DNA from: JAKFXL01 sp947085765 | GTDB taxonomy: Bacteria; Pseudomonadota; Gammaproteobacteria; Tenderiales; Tenderiaceae | Assembly (NCBI GenBank): GCA_947085765.1 | Contig: CAMTXZ010000075.1 | Span: 8,482-72,481 of the forward strand | Direction of reading: 5' to 3' | Length of the DNA stretch: 64,000 nucleotides | Translations under genes and position numbers: made by a program | Shown here: positions 16,726-24,664 of the stretch, in pieces | Position numbering within the stretch: position 1 is the first letter of the stretch | How the letters are laid out: each line of letters begins with the position of its first letter | Notes under the pieces: generated by a model | Databases searched by the model: none | What the model was told of the DNA's origin: nothing | Seen by the model: only the letters and a program-made list of their open reading frames with translations

Positions 16726-17445
16726 ATGAAGTCTCGAATTTTGCTGTTGGCCTCTCTGTTGGTGTTGGCGTTGTGGAATCCGGCCTGGGCCGCCGATGAA
16801 GTGACACAGGTACGGAATGCGGTGGCCAAGATTGTGCCGGGCATGGCGCCAGACTCAATTGTGAAGAGCAGTGTGCCAGGTTTCTATGAGGTGGTTTATG
16901 GGGCGGATATCTTTTATGTCTCGGCCGATGGGCGATATCTGCTTAATGGCAGTGTAATTGACCTGAAAGATGGCAAAAATCTGTCAGAGGTAAAGCGTGG
17001 CCAGGGGCGTCTTAAGATGATCTCTGAAATAGATCAGAAATCGATGATTGTATATAGCCCGAAGCAGGTCAAACATCGAGTGACAGTGTTTACTGATATC
17101 GATTGCCAGTATTGTCGTCGTCTACATCAGGAGATGGCAGAGTTAAATGGTATGGGCATTGAGGTGCGTTATCTGCTCTTCCCACGGGCCGGTGTAGGCT
17201 CTAAATCCTATGATAAGGCAGTGACAGCATGGTGCTCAGCCAATCAGCAACAGGCACTGACCGATTTAAAGGCTGGTAAAAACCTGCCCAATAAGACCTG
17301 TGACAACCCGCTTGATAAACATATGGCGCTGGTCGAGAAGCTGGGCATCACGGGCACGCCGACCATGGTTCTGGAGGATGGCAGCATGATCCCGGGTTAT
17401 GTGCCAGCAGCGCGTTTGCTGGCGGCGTTGGAAGGCAAAGAGTAG
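16726..17445 (+). CDS. dsbC: Periplasmic thiol:disulfide interchange protein DsbC
   Basis: DsbC isomerises wrong disulfides in the periplasm and is kept reduced by DsbD. From the ATG at 16726 it has 239 residues. A signal peptide (MKSRILLLASLLVLALW...AWA) is followed by the N-terminal dimerisation domain, a linker helix and a thioredoxin fold with active site CQYC (C127, C130), then the cis-proline region GTPTM. A second Cys pair (W-C-S...K-T-C) matches the structural disulfide. An ATG three codons upstream (16717) is rejected because the AAGGA site at 16712-16716 touches it, whereas it is 9 bp from 16726. Confidence 0.94.
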   Translation: MKSRILLLASLLVLALWNPAWAADEVTQVRNAVAKIVPGMAPDSIVKSSVPGFYEVVYGADIFYVSADGRYLLNGSVIDLKDGKNLSEVKRGQGRLKMISEIDQKSMIVYSPKQVKHRVTVFTDIDCQYCRRLHQEMAELNGMGIEVRYLLFPRAGVGSKSYDKAVTAWCSANQQQALTDLKAGKNLPNKTCDNPLDKHMALVEKLGITGTPTMVLEDGSMIPGYVPAARLLAALEGKE

Positions 17446-17453
17446 GTAGAGTG

Positions 17454-17483
17454 GCCGCCGCCAACGCAATGTTGGCAGGCGGC
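17454..17483. terminator. Hairpin between convergent dsbC and DUF934 genes
   Basis: Arms 17454-17465 and 17471-17483 pair over 12 bp with one bulged A and a 5-nt loop. The stem is very GC-rich, but no T run follows on either strand. Its position between two convergent stops suggests a transcript end, possibly Rho-assisted or processed. Confidence 0.5.
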
Positions 17484-17492
17484 ACTGTTTGG

Positions 17493-17993
17493 TCAGGCGC
17501 GGCGCCGGTAGAGGGGCAGTGGTTCGTCGGATGAAGCCTGATATTTGACGCTGATCTCATTAAAGGCGTTGAGTGCATCTTCAATCTTCTGCGTCGGATC
17601 GATCTCAAAGGCATCAAAACCGGCGCGCGCCATGTAACCCAGTTGATCACGTAGCACATTACCGACTGCACGCAGCTCGCCGGTGTAACCATAATGTTGA
17701 CGCAAGGCACTGGCCATGGAGTAGCTGCGGCCGTCCCGGAAGCTTGGGAACTGTAAGGCAATGATGGCAAAGTGTGAAAGATAGGCACTTATATCGGCCA
17801 CATCATGATCACTATTCAAACGTATTCCTAGCACTCCTGTGTGTTGCAATAACTGCTCTTTATCGGTTTGCCAGAGTGCCAGTGGCACAATGATATTGCC
17901 AGTGGGCAGTGGAGTCGCTTCGACACCTTCGACAATGTCGGGGATGTGTTGCCACTGATCTTCAACGATCTGGTGGTTCTTAATGATCTGCAT
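17493..17993 (-). CDS. DUF934-family protein linked to sulfite reductase
   Basis: This 166-residue cytoplasmic protein belongs to the uncharacterised DUF934 family, recognisable by LQFPSFRDGRSYSMA followed by ELRAVGNVLRDQ and a conserved Asp/Glu-rich segment. Members usually sit directly after cysI and before cysH, and are thought to help assimilatory sulfate reduction. The open frame extends farther upstream into cysI, but the ATG at 17993 is preferred: it has AAGAG 8 bp upstream and overlaps cysI by only 14 bp. No cysH follows here; dsbC faces it instead. Confidence 0.85.
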   Translation of the reverse strand: MQIIKNHQIVEDQWQHIPDIVEGVEATPLPTGNIIVPLALWQTDKEQLLQHTGVLGIRLNSDHDVADISAYLSHFAIIALQFPSFRDGRSYSMASALRQHYGYTGELRAVGNVLRDQLGYMARAGFDAFEIDPTQKIEDALNAFNEISVKYQASSDEPLPLYRRRA

Positions 17994-19701
17994 AGACACG
18001 CTCTTGAAAAGGTACGATTCCGATGCGTTGGAAAGTATCGATAAACTGCTCGCCTTCAATCCTCTGTTCGACATAGACATGGGCGATATTTTCGACGGCA
18101 TCCGCTACTTCATCCTTGGAGACAGCACGTCCCAGGCGCTGGCCTAGCTCGGCAGTAGTCTCGGCGTAGCCGCCCAGTGTTAACTGGTACCACTCTTCAC
18201 CCTTTTTATCGACGCCGAGAATGCCGATGTGGCCGATGGCATGGTGGGCGCAGCCGTTCATGCAGCCTGACATTTTAAGTCTGATCTCGCCGAGATCGTA
18301 GAGATAGTCAAGATTATCGAAACGGCGCTGGATCATGTCGGCAACGTCGATGGAGCTGGCATTGGCCAGTTCGCAGAAATCGAGACCAGGGCAGCAGATC
18401 ATGTCATTGAGCGTGCCGATAGTCGGTGTTGCCAAGCCATGCTGGTGCAGTGACTGCCACAGGGGATAGAGGTCACCCTGTTTGATATCACTCAATACCA
18501 GGTTCTGTTCGTAGGTGCTCCGGATCAGTCCGGCACTGTAGCGGTCAGCGAGTTCGGCCGCCAGGTCCATCTGTTTGTCGGTGATGTCGCCCGGCGCTAT
18601 ACCCGGCGCTTTTAGTGAGATAAAAACACCGCGATAACCGTCTACCTTATGGTCGAAGGTGTTGTATTTGAGCCAGCGGGAAAAGTCGCTGCTGTTGTTG
18701 GCATAGCCTTCGTGGCGTTTGTCAGCCGCCGCGCTCACATCATAGGGCAGTGGGGCGAAGAATGCTTTGACACGATTGATCTCAGCCGTATCAAGGATGA
18801 GTTTATCCTTGTTATTGTTCCACTCCTTATCAACCAGTGCCCGAAACGCCTCCATGCCCATCGCGCTGACAAGAATCTTGATACGGGCTTTATACTTATT
18901 GTCACGCCGCCCTTTGAGGTTGTAGACACGCACAATGGCTTCCAGGTAGGAGAGCAGATGTTGCTTCTCAAGGAAGGGGCGAATGGTCTGGCCGATGATG
19001 GGGGTGCGGCCGAGACCACCGCCCACACTGACTTGAAAGCCAATATCGCCGATCTCATTTTTGACCAGTCGCAGGCCAATGTCATGGACCAGAGTGGCGG
19101 CACGGTCACGGCTGGCCCCAGTGACCGCGATTTTGAATTTGCGTGGCAGATAGGCAAATTCAGGGTGCAAGGTGCTCCACTGGCGAATGATTTCGCAATA
19201 AGGCCGTGGGTCTTCCAGCTCATCGGCGGCAACGCCCGCCAGTGGGTCGGTTGTGGTATTGCGAATACAGTTGCCGCTGGTCTGGATGGCATGCATCTGC
19301 ACCGAGGCCAGATCAGCAAGGATGTCGGGCACCGTTTCCAACTTAGGCCAGTTGAACTGGATGTTCTGGCGGGTAGTGAAGTGGCCGTAGCCTTTGTCAT
19401 ATTTGCGGGCAATGTGCGCCAGCATCCGCATCTGATCGGATGAAAAGAGGCCATAAGGGATGGCGATGCGCAGCATAGGTGCATGGGTTTGTATGTAAAG
19501 ACCATTCATCAGACGCAGCGCCATAAATTCGTCGGCACCCAGCTCACCCGCCAGATAGCGCTGAGTCTGGTCGCGGAATTGGCTCACACGCTCATCAACC
19601 AGCCGTTGATCATACTGGTCGTAGATGTACATGCCAGGACGCTGGGTGCTAGTGCGGGCGGGCAGGGGCACTGCCGGGGCTATGTTCTGGATTTGACTCA
19701 T
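17980..19701 (-). CDS. cysI: Sulfite reductase hemoprotein CysI (nitrite/sulfite reductase family)
   Basis: This enzyme reduces sulfite to sulfide with six electrons on a coupled siroheme and 4Fe-4S centre. The cluster cysteines are C437 and C443 (CPGLDFC) and C480 and C484 (CMNGC). Siroheme-side arginines occur in HFTTRQNIQFNW and the downstream repeats. At 573 residues the length is normal for CysI, and the duplicated ferredoxin-like and siroheme domains are visible. The linked DUF934 gene favours sulfite over nitrite as substrate. The electron donor subunit (CysJ or a ferredoxin) is not in the window. Confidence 0.9.
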   Translation of the reverse strand: MSQIQNIAPAVPLPARTSTQRPGMYIYDQYDQRLVDERVSQFRDQTQRYLAGELGADEFMALRLMNGLYIQTHAPMLRIAIPYGLFSSDQMRMLAHIARKYDKGYGHFTTRQNIQFNWPKLETVPDILADLASVQMHAIQTSGNCIRNTTTDPLAGVAADELEDPRPYCEIIRQWSTLHPEFAYLPRKFKIAVTGASRDRAATLVHDIGLRLVKNEIGDIGFQVSVGGGLGRTPIIGQTIRPFLEKQHLLSYLEAIVRVYNLKGRRDNKYKARIKILVSAMGMEAFRALVDKEWNNNKDKLILDTAEINRVKAFFAPLPYDVSAAADKRHEGYANNSSDFSRWLKYNTFDHKVDGYRGVFISLKAPGIAPGDITDKQMDLAAELADRYSAGLIRSTYEQNLVLSDIKQGDLYPLWQSLHQHGLATPTIGTLNDMICCPGLDFCELANASSIDVADMIQRRFDNLDYLYDLGEIRLKMSGCMNGCAHHAIGHIGILGVDKKGEEWYQLTLGGYAETTAELGQRLGRAVSKDEVADAVENIAHVYVEQRIEGEQFIDTFQRIGIVPFQERVYADH

Positions 19702-19784
19702 GCTTATCCGCTTGCCTTAGTGTTTTTATATCAGGATGGTCATCGCAATCGCGTGGTAGACAACCGCCAACCGTAAGATTAGGG

Positions 19785-19844
19785 TATTTTTTATATAATA
19801 TAAATTAAATGTTTTATATATTTTATATCAACTAATTCTATAAA
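19785..19844. promoter_or_regulatory. AT-rich regulatory region upstream of cysI
   Basis: About 60 bp of nearly pure A/T (runs of TATATAAT, TTATATA and ATTTTATAT) lie between the tRNA gene and cysI, in sharp contrast to the flanking sequence. It is 84 bp and more upstream of the cysI ATG. CysB sites are AT-rich and degenerate, so it could hold the cysI activator site and promoter, but I cannot pick out one -35/-10 pair. Confidence 0.4.
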
Positions 19845-19868
19845 GGAGGGTGATGCAATGAAAGAAAT

Positions 19869-19944
19869 TGGTGCCCCGGGCTGGACTCTAACCTGCGACC
19901 TATCCCTTAGGAGGGGATTGCTCTATACACTGAGCTACCGGGGC
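19869..19944 (-). tRNA. tRNA-Arg, anticodon CCT
   Basis: The 76-nt cloverleaf has a perfect 7-bp acceptor stem (GCCCCGG/CCGGGGC), a perfect 4-bp D stem, a 5-bp anticodon stem ATCCC/GGGAT and loop CTCCTAA, giving anticodon CCT (reads AGG). The CCA is encoded. Two regions are unusual. The T stem has an A51-A63 mismatch and its loop is TTAGAGT with A56 instead of C56. The D loop AGTGTATA is one base short and has T19 instead of G19. G18, T55 and the G15-C48 pair are kept, so a U19-A56 pair could replace the usual G19-C56 contact. Confidence 0.88.
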
Positions 19945-20011
19945 TTTGCTTTAGACTGCTGTGCCTGCGAAGCAGGGGGCGCCAGTATATCAAGTTGAAT
20001 CAGAAAGGAAA

Positions 20012-20719
20012 TCAACTGTTGCGCTTTTGCTGGGCGGCGCGTTGCAGTAACATCACGCAGCGTTCAATTTGCCTCTCCTGAATATTGCTGATGCCTATAA
20101 ACTCACCACCGATGAAGGCCGCTTTGTGGCTCTCATGCCGCCCTTTAACTGCGCGGACTCTAATATCGCAGGTGAACTGTTGTTTGTTCTCGGGTGGGAG
20201 AGAGAATGAGCAGTTCATTAATTGGTCTGGCTCGATGTTTTTAGGTAGATCTTTATTAAATTGGATACGAACGCCGCCAAGGGAGAGGTCCGCAATATTA
20301 CCTTTCAATATCAGACGATCCGCTGTGGTTAGCGTGACAGGCATCGAAATGGTGGCGCTCAATGGGATCCTGATGTTTTCCCGGCGTTGGAAATAGTTCA
20401 ATGAATCAGGGATCGCCAATTGGTAATAGGCAATGCCATCCTCTTCTCCAAATGTGGTTACGGTGGAGCTGAAGTCGAGTGTGACGCCATCAAGCATGGC
20501 GCTTACTCGGATCGTGGGCGTTAGTTTGAGTAGGTCATGCCCCTGTCTGGGGTGGAGTTCATCAAGTAGTAGATACCCATTGTGTTCGCTGGAGAGCTTT
20601 ATAATGGCTGTGGTGAATCTCTGGGCATGGTCTGCTATCTGGATCGTGATTAATGCGCGTCGTTCCAGGAGTCGGTTGAGAAAAACGGTGATTCGCGCTG
20701 TGTCTGATAATGTCTCCAT
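20012..20719 (-). CDS. ycgR: PilZ-domain flagellar brake protein, YcgR family
   Basis: YcgR-type proteins bind cyclic di-GMP and slow or bias the flagellar motor. The 235-residue protein has an N-terminal YcgR domain (about 1-105) and a C-terminal PilZ domain (about 110-225). Both c-di-GMP motifs are present: FQRRENIRI (RxxxR) and ADLSLGGVRI (D-x-S-x-x-G). It follows flgN on the same strand, 83 bp apart, and has its own promoter-like TATAAT. Family assignment is secure; motor braking is inferred from the family and position. Confidence 0.9.
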   Translation of the reverse strand: METLSDTARITVFLNRLLERRALITIQIADHAQRFTTAIIKLSSEHNGYLLLDELHPRQGHDLLKLTPTIRVSAMLDGVTLDFSSTVTTFGEEDGIAYYQLAIPDSLNYFQRRENIRIPLSATISMPVTLTTADRLILKGNIADLSLGGVRIQFNKDLPKNIEPDQLMNCSFSLPPENKQQFTCDIRVRAVKGRHESHKAAFIGGEFIGISNIQERQIERCVMLLQRAAQQKRNS

Positions 20720-20753
20720 GGGGTTACGTTTGGCTGTCGTTAATGATGCTCAA

Positions 20754-20780
20754 ATTATAATCGTTGATATTGTTAACAAT
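20754..20780 (-). promoter_or_regulatory. Possible ycgR promoter with palindrome
   Basis: On the minus strand a consensus -10 TATAAT (20754-20759) lies about 35 bp upstream of the ycgR ATG. A perfect 12-bp palindrome, ATTGTTAACAAT (20769-20780), sits where the -35/spacer would be. That arrangement suits a repressor or activator dimer, but the regulator is unknown. Confidence 0.4.
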
Positions 20781-20802
20781 CAGCATTCCTGTCTGCTCCT
20801 TT

Positions 20803-21312
20803 CTAAGCCTTAATCACTGGTTTTGATTGTGAGCTTACTACTGCTTGCCCACCCGCACTATATATAAGACTGTCTGGTGCACTCTGGCCGCGTAAAATTG
20901 CCAGTGCTGTTTCAGTGGTATGTTTGTTGGCAGCGATGATGTTGCCGTTGACCATATTTAATCGTTGACATCCCTCAAGCAATATTTTCAATTGTTGCTG
21001 TTTCTTTTGCAGTTGTGCGGCACTGGCGAGTGCCAGATTGCTGACAAACTCCTTCATGCCTTCAGATGAATATCTGAAGCCATTTTCCTCTAATAATTGA
21101 CGTTGTTTTTGGCTAAGCTCTTCTAGGGCCGCACTCTGGTCGTTTTTTTTCTGATTTAGTTTTTGTATGTCGTCATAGCTCCTCTTCACCAAACTATCAC
21201 TTTCGTTTTTTAAGATCTGTTCCAGCAGCTCAGCGCCCTGAATTTGCTGGTGCAGTAGATTGTTGATTTGTTGTGCGATACGAAGAGTTGTTGTGGTTTC
21301 ATGTTCTGGCAT
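20803..21312 (-). CDS. flgN: Flagellar export chaperone FlgN
   Basis: FlgN is the cytoplasmic chaperone of the hook-filament junction proteins FlgK and FlgL. The 169-residue product is almost wholly helical, with the FlgN pattern of a long coiled coil (about 20-110, IQKLNQKKNDQSAALEEL) and a flexible tail. The gene overlaps flgM by 14 bp, the usual flgM-flgN arrangement. Its clients flgK and flgL are encoded 11 kb away in this window. Confidence 0.88.
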   Translation of the reverse strand: MPEHETTTTLRIAQQINNLLHQQIQGAELLEQILKNESDSLVKRSYDDIQKLNQKKNDQSAALEELSQKQRQLLEENGFRYSSEGMKEFVSNLALASAAQLQKKQQQLKILLEGCQRLNMVNGNIIAANKHTTETALAILRGQSAPDSLIYSAGGQAVVSSQSKPVIKA

Positions 21313-21625
21313 TGTTTAAATCCTTCTCAAAATCAATCATTCTGGTTGCCAGATCAAAGGATGTTATCTGTGGTCCGCCTTCATTAACGATCTCTTGCAG
21401 TTGTGTAACCCGTTGATTATTGACTACAGGCTGAGCCGTAATCACCCGCTCGAGATGCTGCATGCGTGCTGCCGTATCAGTAAGTGTGACGGCGTCGTTC
21501 TGGCCGGTTTTTGCTGTTGGCTGCAGGGAAGCGGCAATGTTGATAGCTTGTGGCGTTTCTGGTCTTCCCCGTTCTTTTGGGGATTGTGTCAAACTGGCGA
21601 CTAAACCAGAATTGTCAATTTTCAT
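21299..21625 (-). CDS. flgM: Anti-sigma-28 factor FlgM
   Basis: FlgM holds FliA (sigma-28) until it is exported through the finished hook. From the ATG at 21625 the product has 108 residues: a disordered polar N-terminal half and a C-terminal helical half with the family pattern DAVTLTDTAARMQHLE and LATRMIDFEKDL. Two ATGs just upstream (21634, 21631) touch the GGAG ribosome site, which is 9 bp from 21625, so 21625 is chosen. A sigma-28-like promoter lies upstream, giving the expected autoregulated flgMN transcript. Confidence 0.9.
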   Translation of the reverse strand: MKIDNSGLVASLTQSPKERGRPETPQAINIAASLQPTAKTGQNDAVTLTDTAARMQHLERVITAQPVVNNQRVTQLQEIVNEGGPQITSFDLATRMIDFEKDLNNART

Positions 21626-21658
21626 TCTCATCATCTCCTACGATATTGAGTCATCTAA

Positions 21659-21685
21659 ATATCGGTCAACGTTAGTGACACTTGA
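21659..21685 (-). promoter_or_regulatory. Sigma-28-like promoter of flgMN
   Basis: On the minus strand TCAA (21682-21685) and ACCGATAT (21659-21666) are 15 bp apart, matching the FliA consensus TAAA-N15-GCCGATAA at 3 of 4 and 6 of 8 positions. It lies 33 bp upstream of the flgM ATG. Confidence 0.6.
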
Positions 21686-21733
21686 AGTGTTTTCCGTGGT
21701 TTATAGGGCACTGTTGTCGGTTCGAGGTGTGCA

Positions 21734-22441
21734 TCACATTTGTACCTCAACAATTCCTGGTCTCAATGCCACTGCCTCGATTACCCGTTTTGATGAGAGA
21801 TTTTCAACCTTAACTAATCCCCCTTCAATCGCATCATCCAACGCCTTGCCGGGCATCTTTACCGTGATGTTGTTATTGCGGGCAATAATGGTGACCCTGT
21901 TGCCGCGCTGGATGATCTTGTTTTGTTCGAGGTCTTTAGGGCTGATGGTCGCCCCTTTGGCGAGTGAACGTTTAGGTCTGCGTCCTACTATCTCCTCGAC
22001 GTTTTCATAATAGCCATTGCGAAGCTGGTTGGTTTCCCGTTTTTCGTACTGTATATCTGACAACTGAATAACAGCCCCAGTGACGAGTGGTCGGGCGGCG
22101 ATAAAAACGTTGGAAAATGTAGATATTTTTACCGGCACATGAACGCTCCAGGGCTTTTCGCTCTGACATTTTACTGTTACGGTAATATTGGCGCTGTTGC
22201 GGTGCTGGCCCAGTTGCTCGGTACTGAGTGGACGGTTGCAGAGTGGTAAATGGAGGCGCGCATCAAGATAACCAACGTCGATAACGCTGTTTTTTTCGAC
22301 CGTTGCTATCTGTTTTGTAGCAAATTCTTTGGCGCTTTTGCGGATATCATCCAGCGGATGGAAGTCGCCCGCTACTGCGCCTGCCACATATAACATTGTG
22401 GTTACAAAAATGACTATTAATCTATTCATACACTCTTTCAT
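21734..22441 (-). CDS. flgA: Flagellar P-ring assembly chaperone FlgA
   Basis: FlgA helps FlgI form the P ring in the periplasm. From the ATG at 22441 it has 235 residues with a signal peptide (NRLIVIFVTTMLYVAGAVA). The C-terminal SAF-like domain has the signature VTGAVIQLSDIQYEKRE and NVEEIVGRRPKRSLAKGATI. The start is supported by AGGA 6 bp upstream; the longer frame adds a Cys-rich leader with no ribosome site. It lies 108 bp upstream of flgM on the same strand and is divergent from cheV. Confidence 0.9.
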   Translation of the reverse strand: MKECMNRLIVIFVTTMLYVAGAVAGDFHPLDDIRKSAKEFATKQIATVEKNSVIDVGYLDARLHLPLCNRPLSTEQLGQHRNSANITVTVKCQSEKPWSVHVPVKISTFSNVFIAARPLVTGAVIQLSDIQYEKRETNQLRNGYYENVEEIVGRRPKRSLAKGATISPKDLEQNKIIQRGNRVTIIARNNNITVKMPGKALDDAIEGGLVKVENLSSKRVIEAVALRPGIVEVQM

Positions 22442-22475
22442 GGCTGGTCCTGTCATCTGGTAGCACCAAATACAA

Positions 22476-22491
22476 TGCAAAAACCACGCCC
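22476..22491 (-). promoter_or_regulatory. Weak sigma-54-like site upstream of flgA
   Basis: On the minus strand GGGCGT-N5-TTGCA keeps the invariant GG and GC with the correct spacing (consensus TGGCAC-N5-TTGCA), but the -24 part otherwise fits poorly. It lies 35 bp upstream of the flgA ATG. Confidence 0.35.
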
Positions 22492-22502
22492 ATTGTGTTG
22501 TC

Positions 22503-22529
22503 TCAAGAAGTTTTGTTCAGGGTCGATAG
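22503..22529 (+). promoter_or_regulatory. Sigma-28 promoter of cheV
   Basis: TCAA (22503-22506), exactly 15 bp, then GTCGATAG (22522-22529) match TAAA-N15-GCCGATAA at 3 of 4 and 6 of 8 positions. It is 45 bp upstream of the cheV ATG. Chemotaxis genes are typical FliA targets. Confidence 0.6.
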
Positions 22530-22574
22530 AATCAGTATCAAAATCCTGAGTAAGCGGCAAAAGGGGCTTAATTA

Positions 22575-23516
22575 ATGGCCAATGTCATGGATACGGTAAA
22601 TCAGCGAACCCAGCTGGCAGGTCATAACCGATTGGAATTGTTGACATTTAAGCTGTCAGGAAGACAGCGTTTTGGCATCAATGTGTTTAAGATTCAAGAG
22701 ATTGTTCAGTGTCCGCGTTTGAACCACATTCCACACGCGCACGCAGTAGTGCGAGGTGTTGCCACAATGCGGGGCAATACCATTCCGGTGATTGATTTGA
22801 ATATGGCGATCGGCCGCGCTGCGATGGTGGATATTACTGGGTGCTACATGATTGTGACGGAATATAATCGTTCCGTTCAGGGGTTTTTGGTGGGTAGCGT
22901 CGAGCGTATCGTCAATCTTACCTGGTCAGATATTATGCCGCCTCCTAAAGGGTCGGGAAAAAATAGCTACCTTACTGCCGTTACCAAAATTGATGATGAT
23001 TTGGTCTCTATCATTGATGTTGAGAGGGTATTGGCTGAAGTATCGTGCTTGCCAACGGAGGTTTCTAAGAGTATCACCGAAAACCTGGAAGATGCGATTC
23101 GTCAGCAGCATGTCTTGGTGGTTGATGATTCGAGTGTGGCACGTAACCAGATAAAACGTACCTTGGAACAGCTGGGTATCGAAAATACTTTGGCAAATAA
23201 TGGTCGTGAAGCATTAAATTTATTGAAGTCATGGGCCAAAACCAAAGACCCTAAGCTGGAACACCTGGCTATGATAGTGTCGGACGTGGAGATGCCAGAT
23301 ATGGATGGCTATACTCTGACTACTGAGATCCGTCGTGACCCAGATTTACAAGGTTTATTTGTCCTGTTGCATACATCGTTGAGTGGAACATTTAACAATG
23401 CCATGGTGGAGAGTGTCGGGGCGAACAAGTTTGTACCAAAATTTAAACCTGATGATCTGGCAAAAGTGGTGCTTGAACAGGTGAGGGCATTTGCCAGCTC
23501 AAAGTGCAGTGAATGA
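22575..23516 (+). CDS. cheV: Chemotaxis coupling protein CheV (CheW-receiver fusion)
   Basis: CheV couples receptors to CheA and tunes signalling through phosphorylation. The 313-residue protein has a CheW domain (about 20-160, with PVIDLNMAIGR) and a C-terminal receiver domain (about 180-305). The receiver has the acidic pair VDDS, the phosphoacceptor D237 in IVSDVEMPDMDGY and the conserved Lys in ANKFVPKF. cheR follows after 31 bp, and both precede flgB, an arrangement shared with Pseudomonas and Shewanella. Confidence 0.95.
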   Translation: MANVMDTVNQRTQLAGHNRLELLTFKLSGRQRFGINVFKIQEIVQCPRLNHIPHAHAVVRGVATMRGNTIPVIDLNMAIGRAAMVDITGCYMIVTEYNRSVQGFLVGSVERIVNLTWSDIMPPPKGSGKNSYLTAVTKIDDDLVSIIDVERVLAEVSCLPTEVSKSITENLEDAIRQQHVLVVDDSSVARNQIKRTLEQLGIENTLANNGREALNLLKSWAKTKDPKLEHLAMIVSDVEMPDMDGYTLTTEIRRDPDLQGLFVLLHTSLSGTFNNAMVESVGANKFVPKFKPDDLAKVVLEQVRAFASSKCSE

Positions 23517-23547
23517 TAACTAACACTAGAAGGATCTAGGGGCGCAA

Positions 23548-24435
23548 GTGGTAAATCACTCAATATCGAGTCGGGACTATGAATCTTTTCGCACCTTTCT
23601 TGAAGAGGCGTGTGGAATAGTATTAGGTGAAAATAAACATTATCTGGTTGCCAGTCGCTTAAATCGTCTACTCAAAGAGCTTGATTTGACGTCAGTTGGG
23701 GATCTGATTGAGTCCATGCACTCACGCCCCCATTCAGGTATCCGCGAACGGATTATTGACGCGATGACCACTAATGAAACATTCTGGTTTCGTGATAACC
23801 ATCCCTATGTACTTTTGAAGGATCTGATGTTTCCTGAGATAGCTAAAAAGCGCCAGAATCAGGTGCGCATCTGGTCGGCTGCCTGCTCATCCGGTCAAGA
23901 ACCCTATTCTATTAGTATGATTGTTCAAGAGTATATTCAGTCCAGGCCAGGCAGTTCAATCAGCAGTGTTGAGATTGTTGGTACTGACATCTCGCCAACA
24001 ATGTTGGCGCATTGCAAGGCTGCAAAATATGATGCCTTGGCCCTGTCCCGAGGATTGTCGCCAGAACGTAAGAAGAGGTTTTTTAAGAGTCTGGGTGATT
24101 GCTGGGAAGTTAATGAGGAGGTGCGAAAAAGTGTTCGTTTCATCGAAATAAACCTGATGAATAATTACACTTCGCTTGGAAAATTCGACATTATTTTTTG
24201 CAGAAATGTGATGATCTATTTCTCTAGTGAACTAAAAAAAGATATTCTTCGTCGAATTTCACAGGCCCTGGTTCCGGGGGGGTACCTTATTTTAGGGTCT
24301 ACGGAAACATTGGCAAGTTATTCGGATGATTTTGAATTGGTTCGTTATGAGAGTGGCATGGCTTATCAATTGAAAACCAGTTCTCAATTGAGCGCGATAC
24401 AACCTTCCTGGGTCTCCTCTCTACCAAAAGCTTAA
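23548..24435 (+). CDS. cheR: Chemotaxis protein methyltransferase CheR
   Basis: CheR methylates glutamates of chemoreceptors with S-adenosylmethionine. The 295-residue product has the N-terminal helical domain (about 1-80) and the Rossmann methyltransferase domain with SAACSSGQEPYSI, the acidic GTDIS and the late motif FDIIFCRNVMIYF. It starts at a GTG (23548) with a GGATCTAGGGG purine stretch upstream and begins at the usual family position. Confidence 0.95.
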   Translation: MVNHSISSRDYESFRTFLEEACGIVLGENKHYLVASRLNRLLKELDLTSVGDLIESMHSRPHSGIRERIIDAMTTNETFWFRDNHPYVLLKDLMFPEIAKKRQNQVRIWSAACSSGQEPYSISMIVQEYIQSRPGSSISSVEIVGTDISPTMLAHCKAAKYDALALSRGLSPERKKRFFKSLGDCWEVNEEVRKSVRFIEINLMNNYTSLGKFDIIFCRNVMIYFSSELKKDILRRISQALVPGGYLILGSTETLASYSDDFELVRYESGMAYQLKTSSQLSAIQPSWVSSLPKA

Positions 24436-24511
24436 CTATCCCTTCTTGTTTCAACAATATCGCATCCGCGAATTGTTTCATGACCCCCCGTTTTTTTGGC
24501 ATCTGCTGGCC

Positions 24512-24544
24512 ATTGCCGCTGAGGTCGGCATATTTTTGCCGCTT
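24512..24544 (+). promoter_or_regulatory. Candidate enhancer element upstream of flgB
   Basis: TGCCG (24514-24518) and CGGCA (24526-24530) form an inverted repeat inside a 33-bp block, ATTGCCGC...GGCATATTTTTGCCGCTT. The same block occurs upstream of flgF. The repeat centre is about 107 bp upstream of the predicted sigma-54 start, a normal distance for an enhancer-binding protein such as FleR. Confidence 0.55.
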
Positions 24545-24602
24545 GCGCCACTCGATACCACCTGATCGTGTAATTTTCCAGATAAAACTGGCCTGTTTTA
24601 TT

Positions 24603-24619
24603 TGGCATTAGCCTTGCAA
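24603..24619 (+). promoter_or_regulatory. Sigma-54 promoter of the flgBCDE operon
   Basis: TGGCAT-N5-TTGCAA has invariant GG (24604-24605) and GC (24616-24617) at exact spacing. Transcription should begin near 24629, which excludes the farther upstream in-frame flgB start at 24602 and supports the ATG at 24665. Confidence 0.85.
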
Positions 24620-24664
24620 GTATTGTTTAAACACTTAATTCGTGTACAGACACAAGGTGATGGA

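Noticed and set aside
18649..19505. Long frames (264 and 256 codons) on both strands inside cysI
   Set aside because: They are shadows of a highly conserved gene with Fe-S cysteines; no ribosome sites or recognisable products.
19858..19998. 46-codon plus-strand frame with a strong AAAGGAGG site, antisense to the tRNA
   Set aside because: Its frame is the complement of a tRNA, which explains the lack of stops, and the product has no recognisable feature.
24436..24511. Small protein gene between cheR and flgB
   Set aside because: The short frames here have no ribosome site, and the region is better explained as promoter and enhancer DNA.
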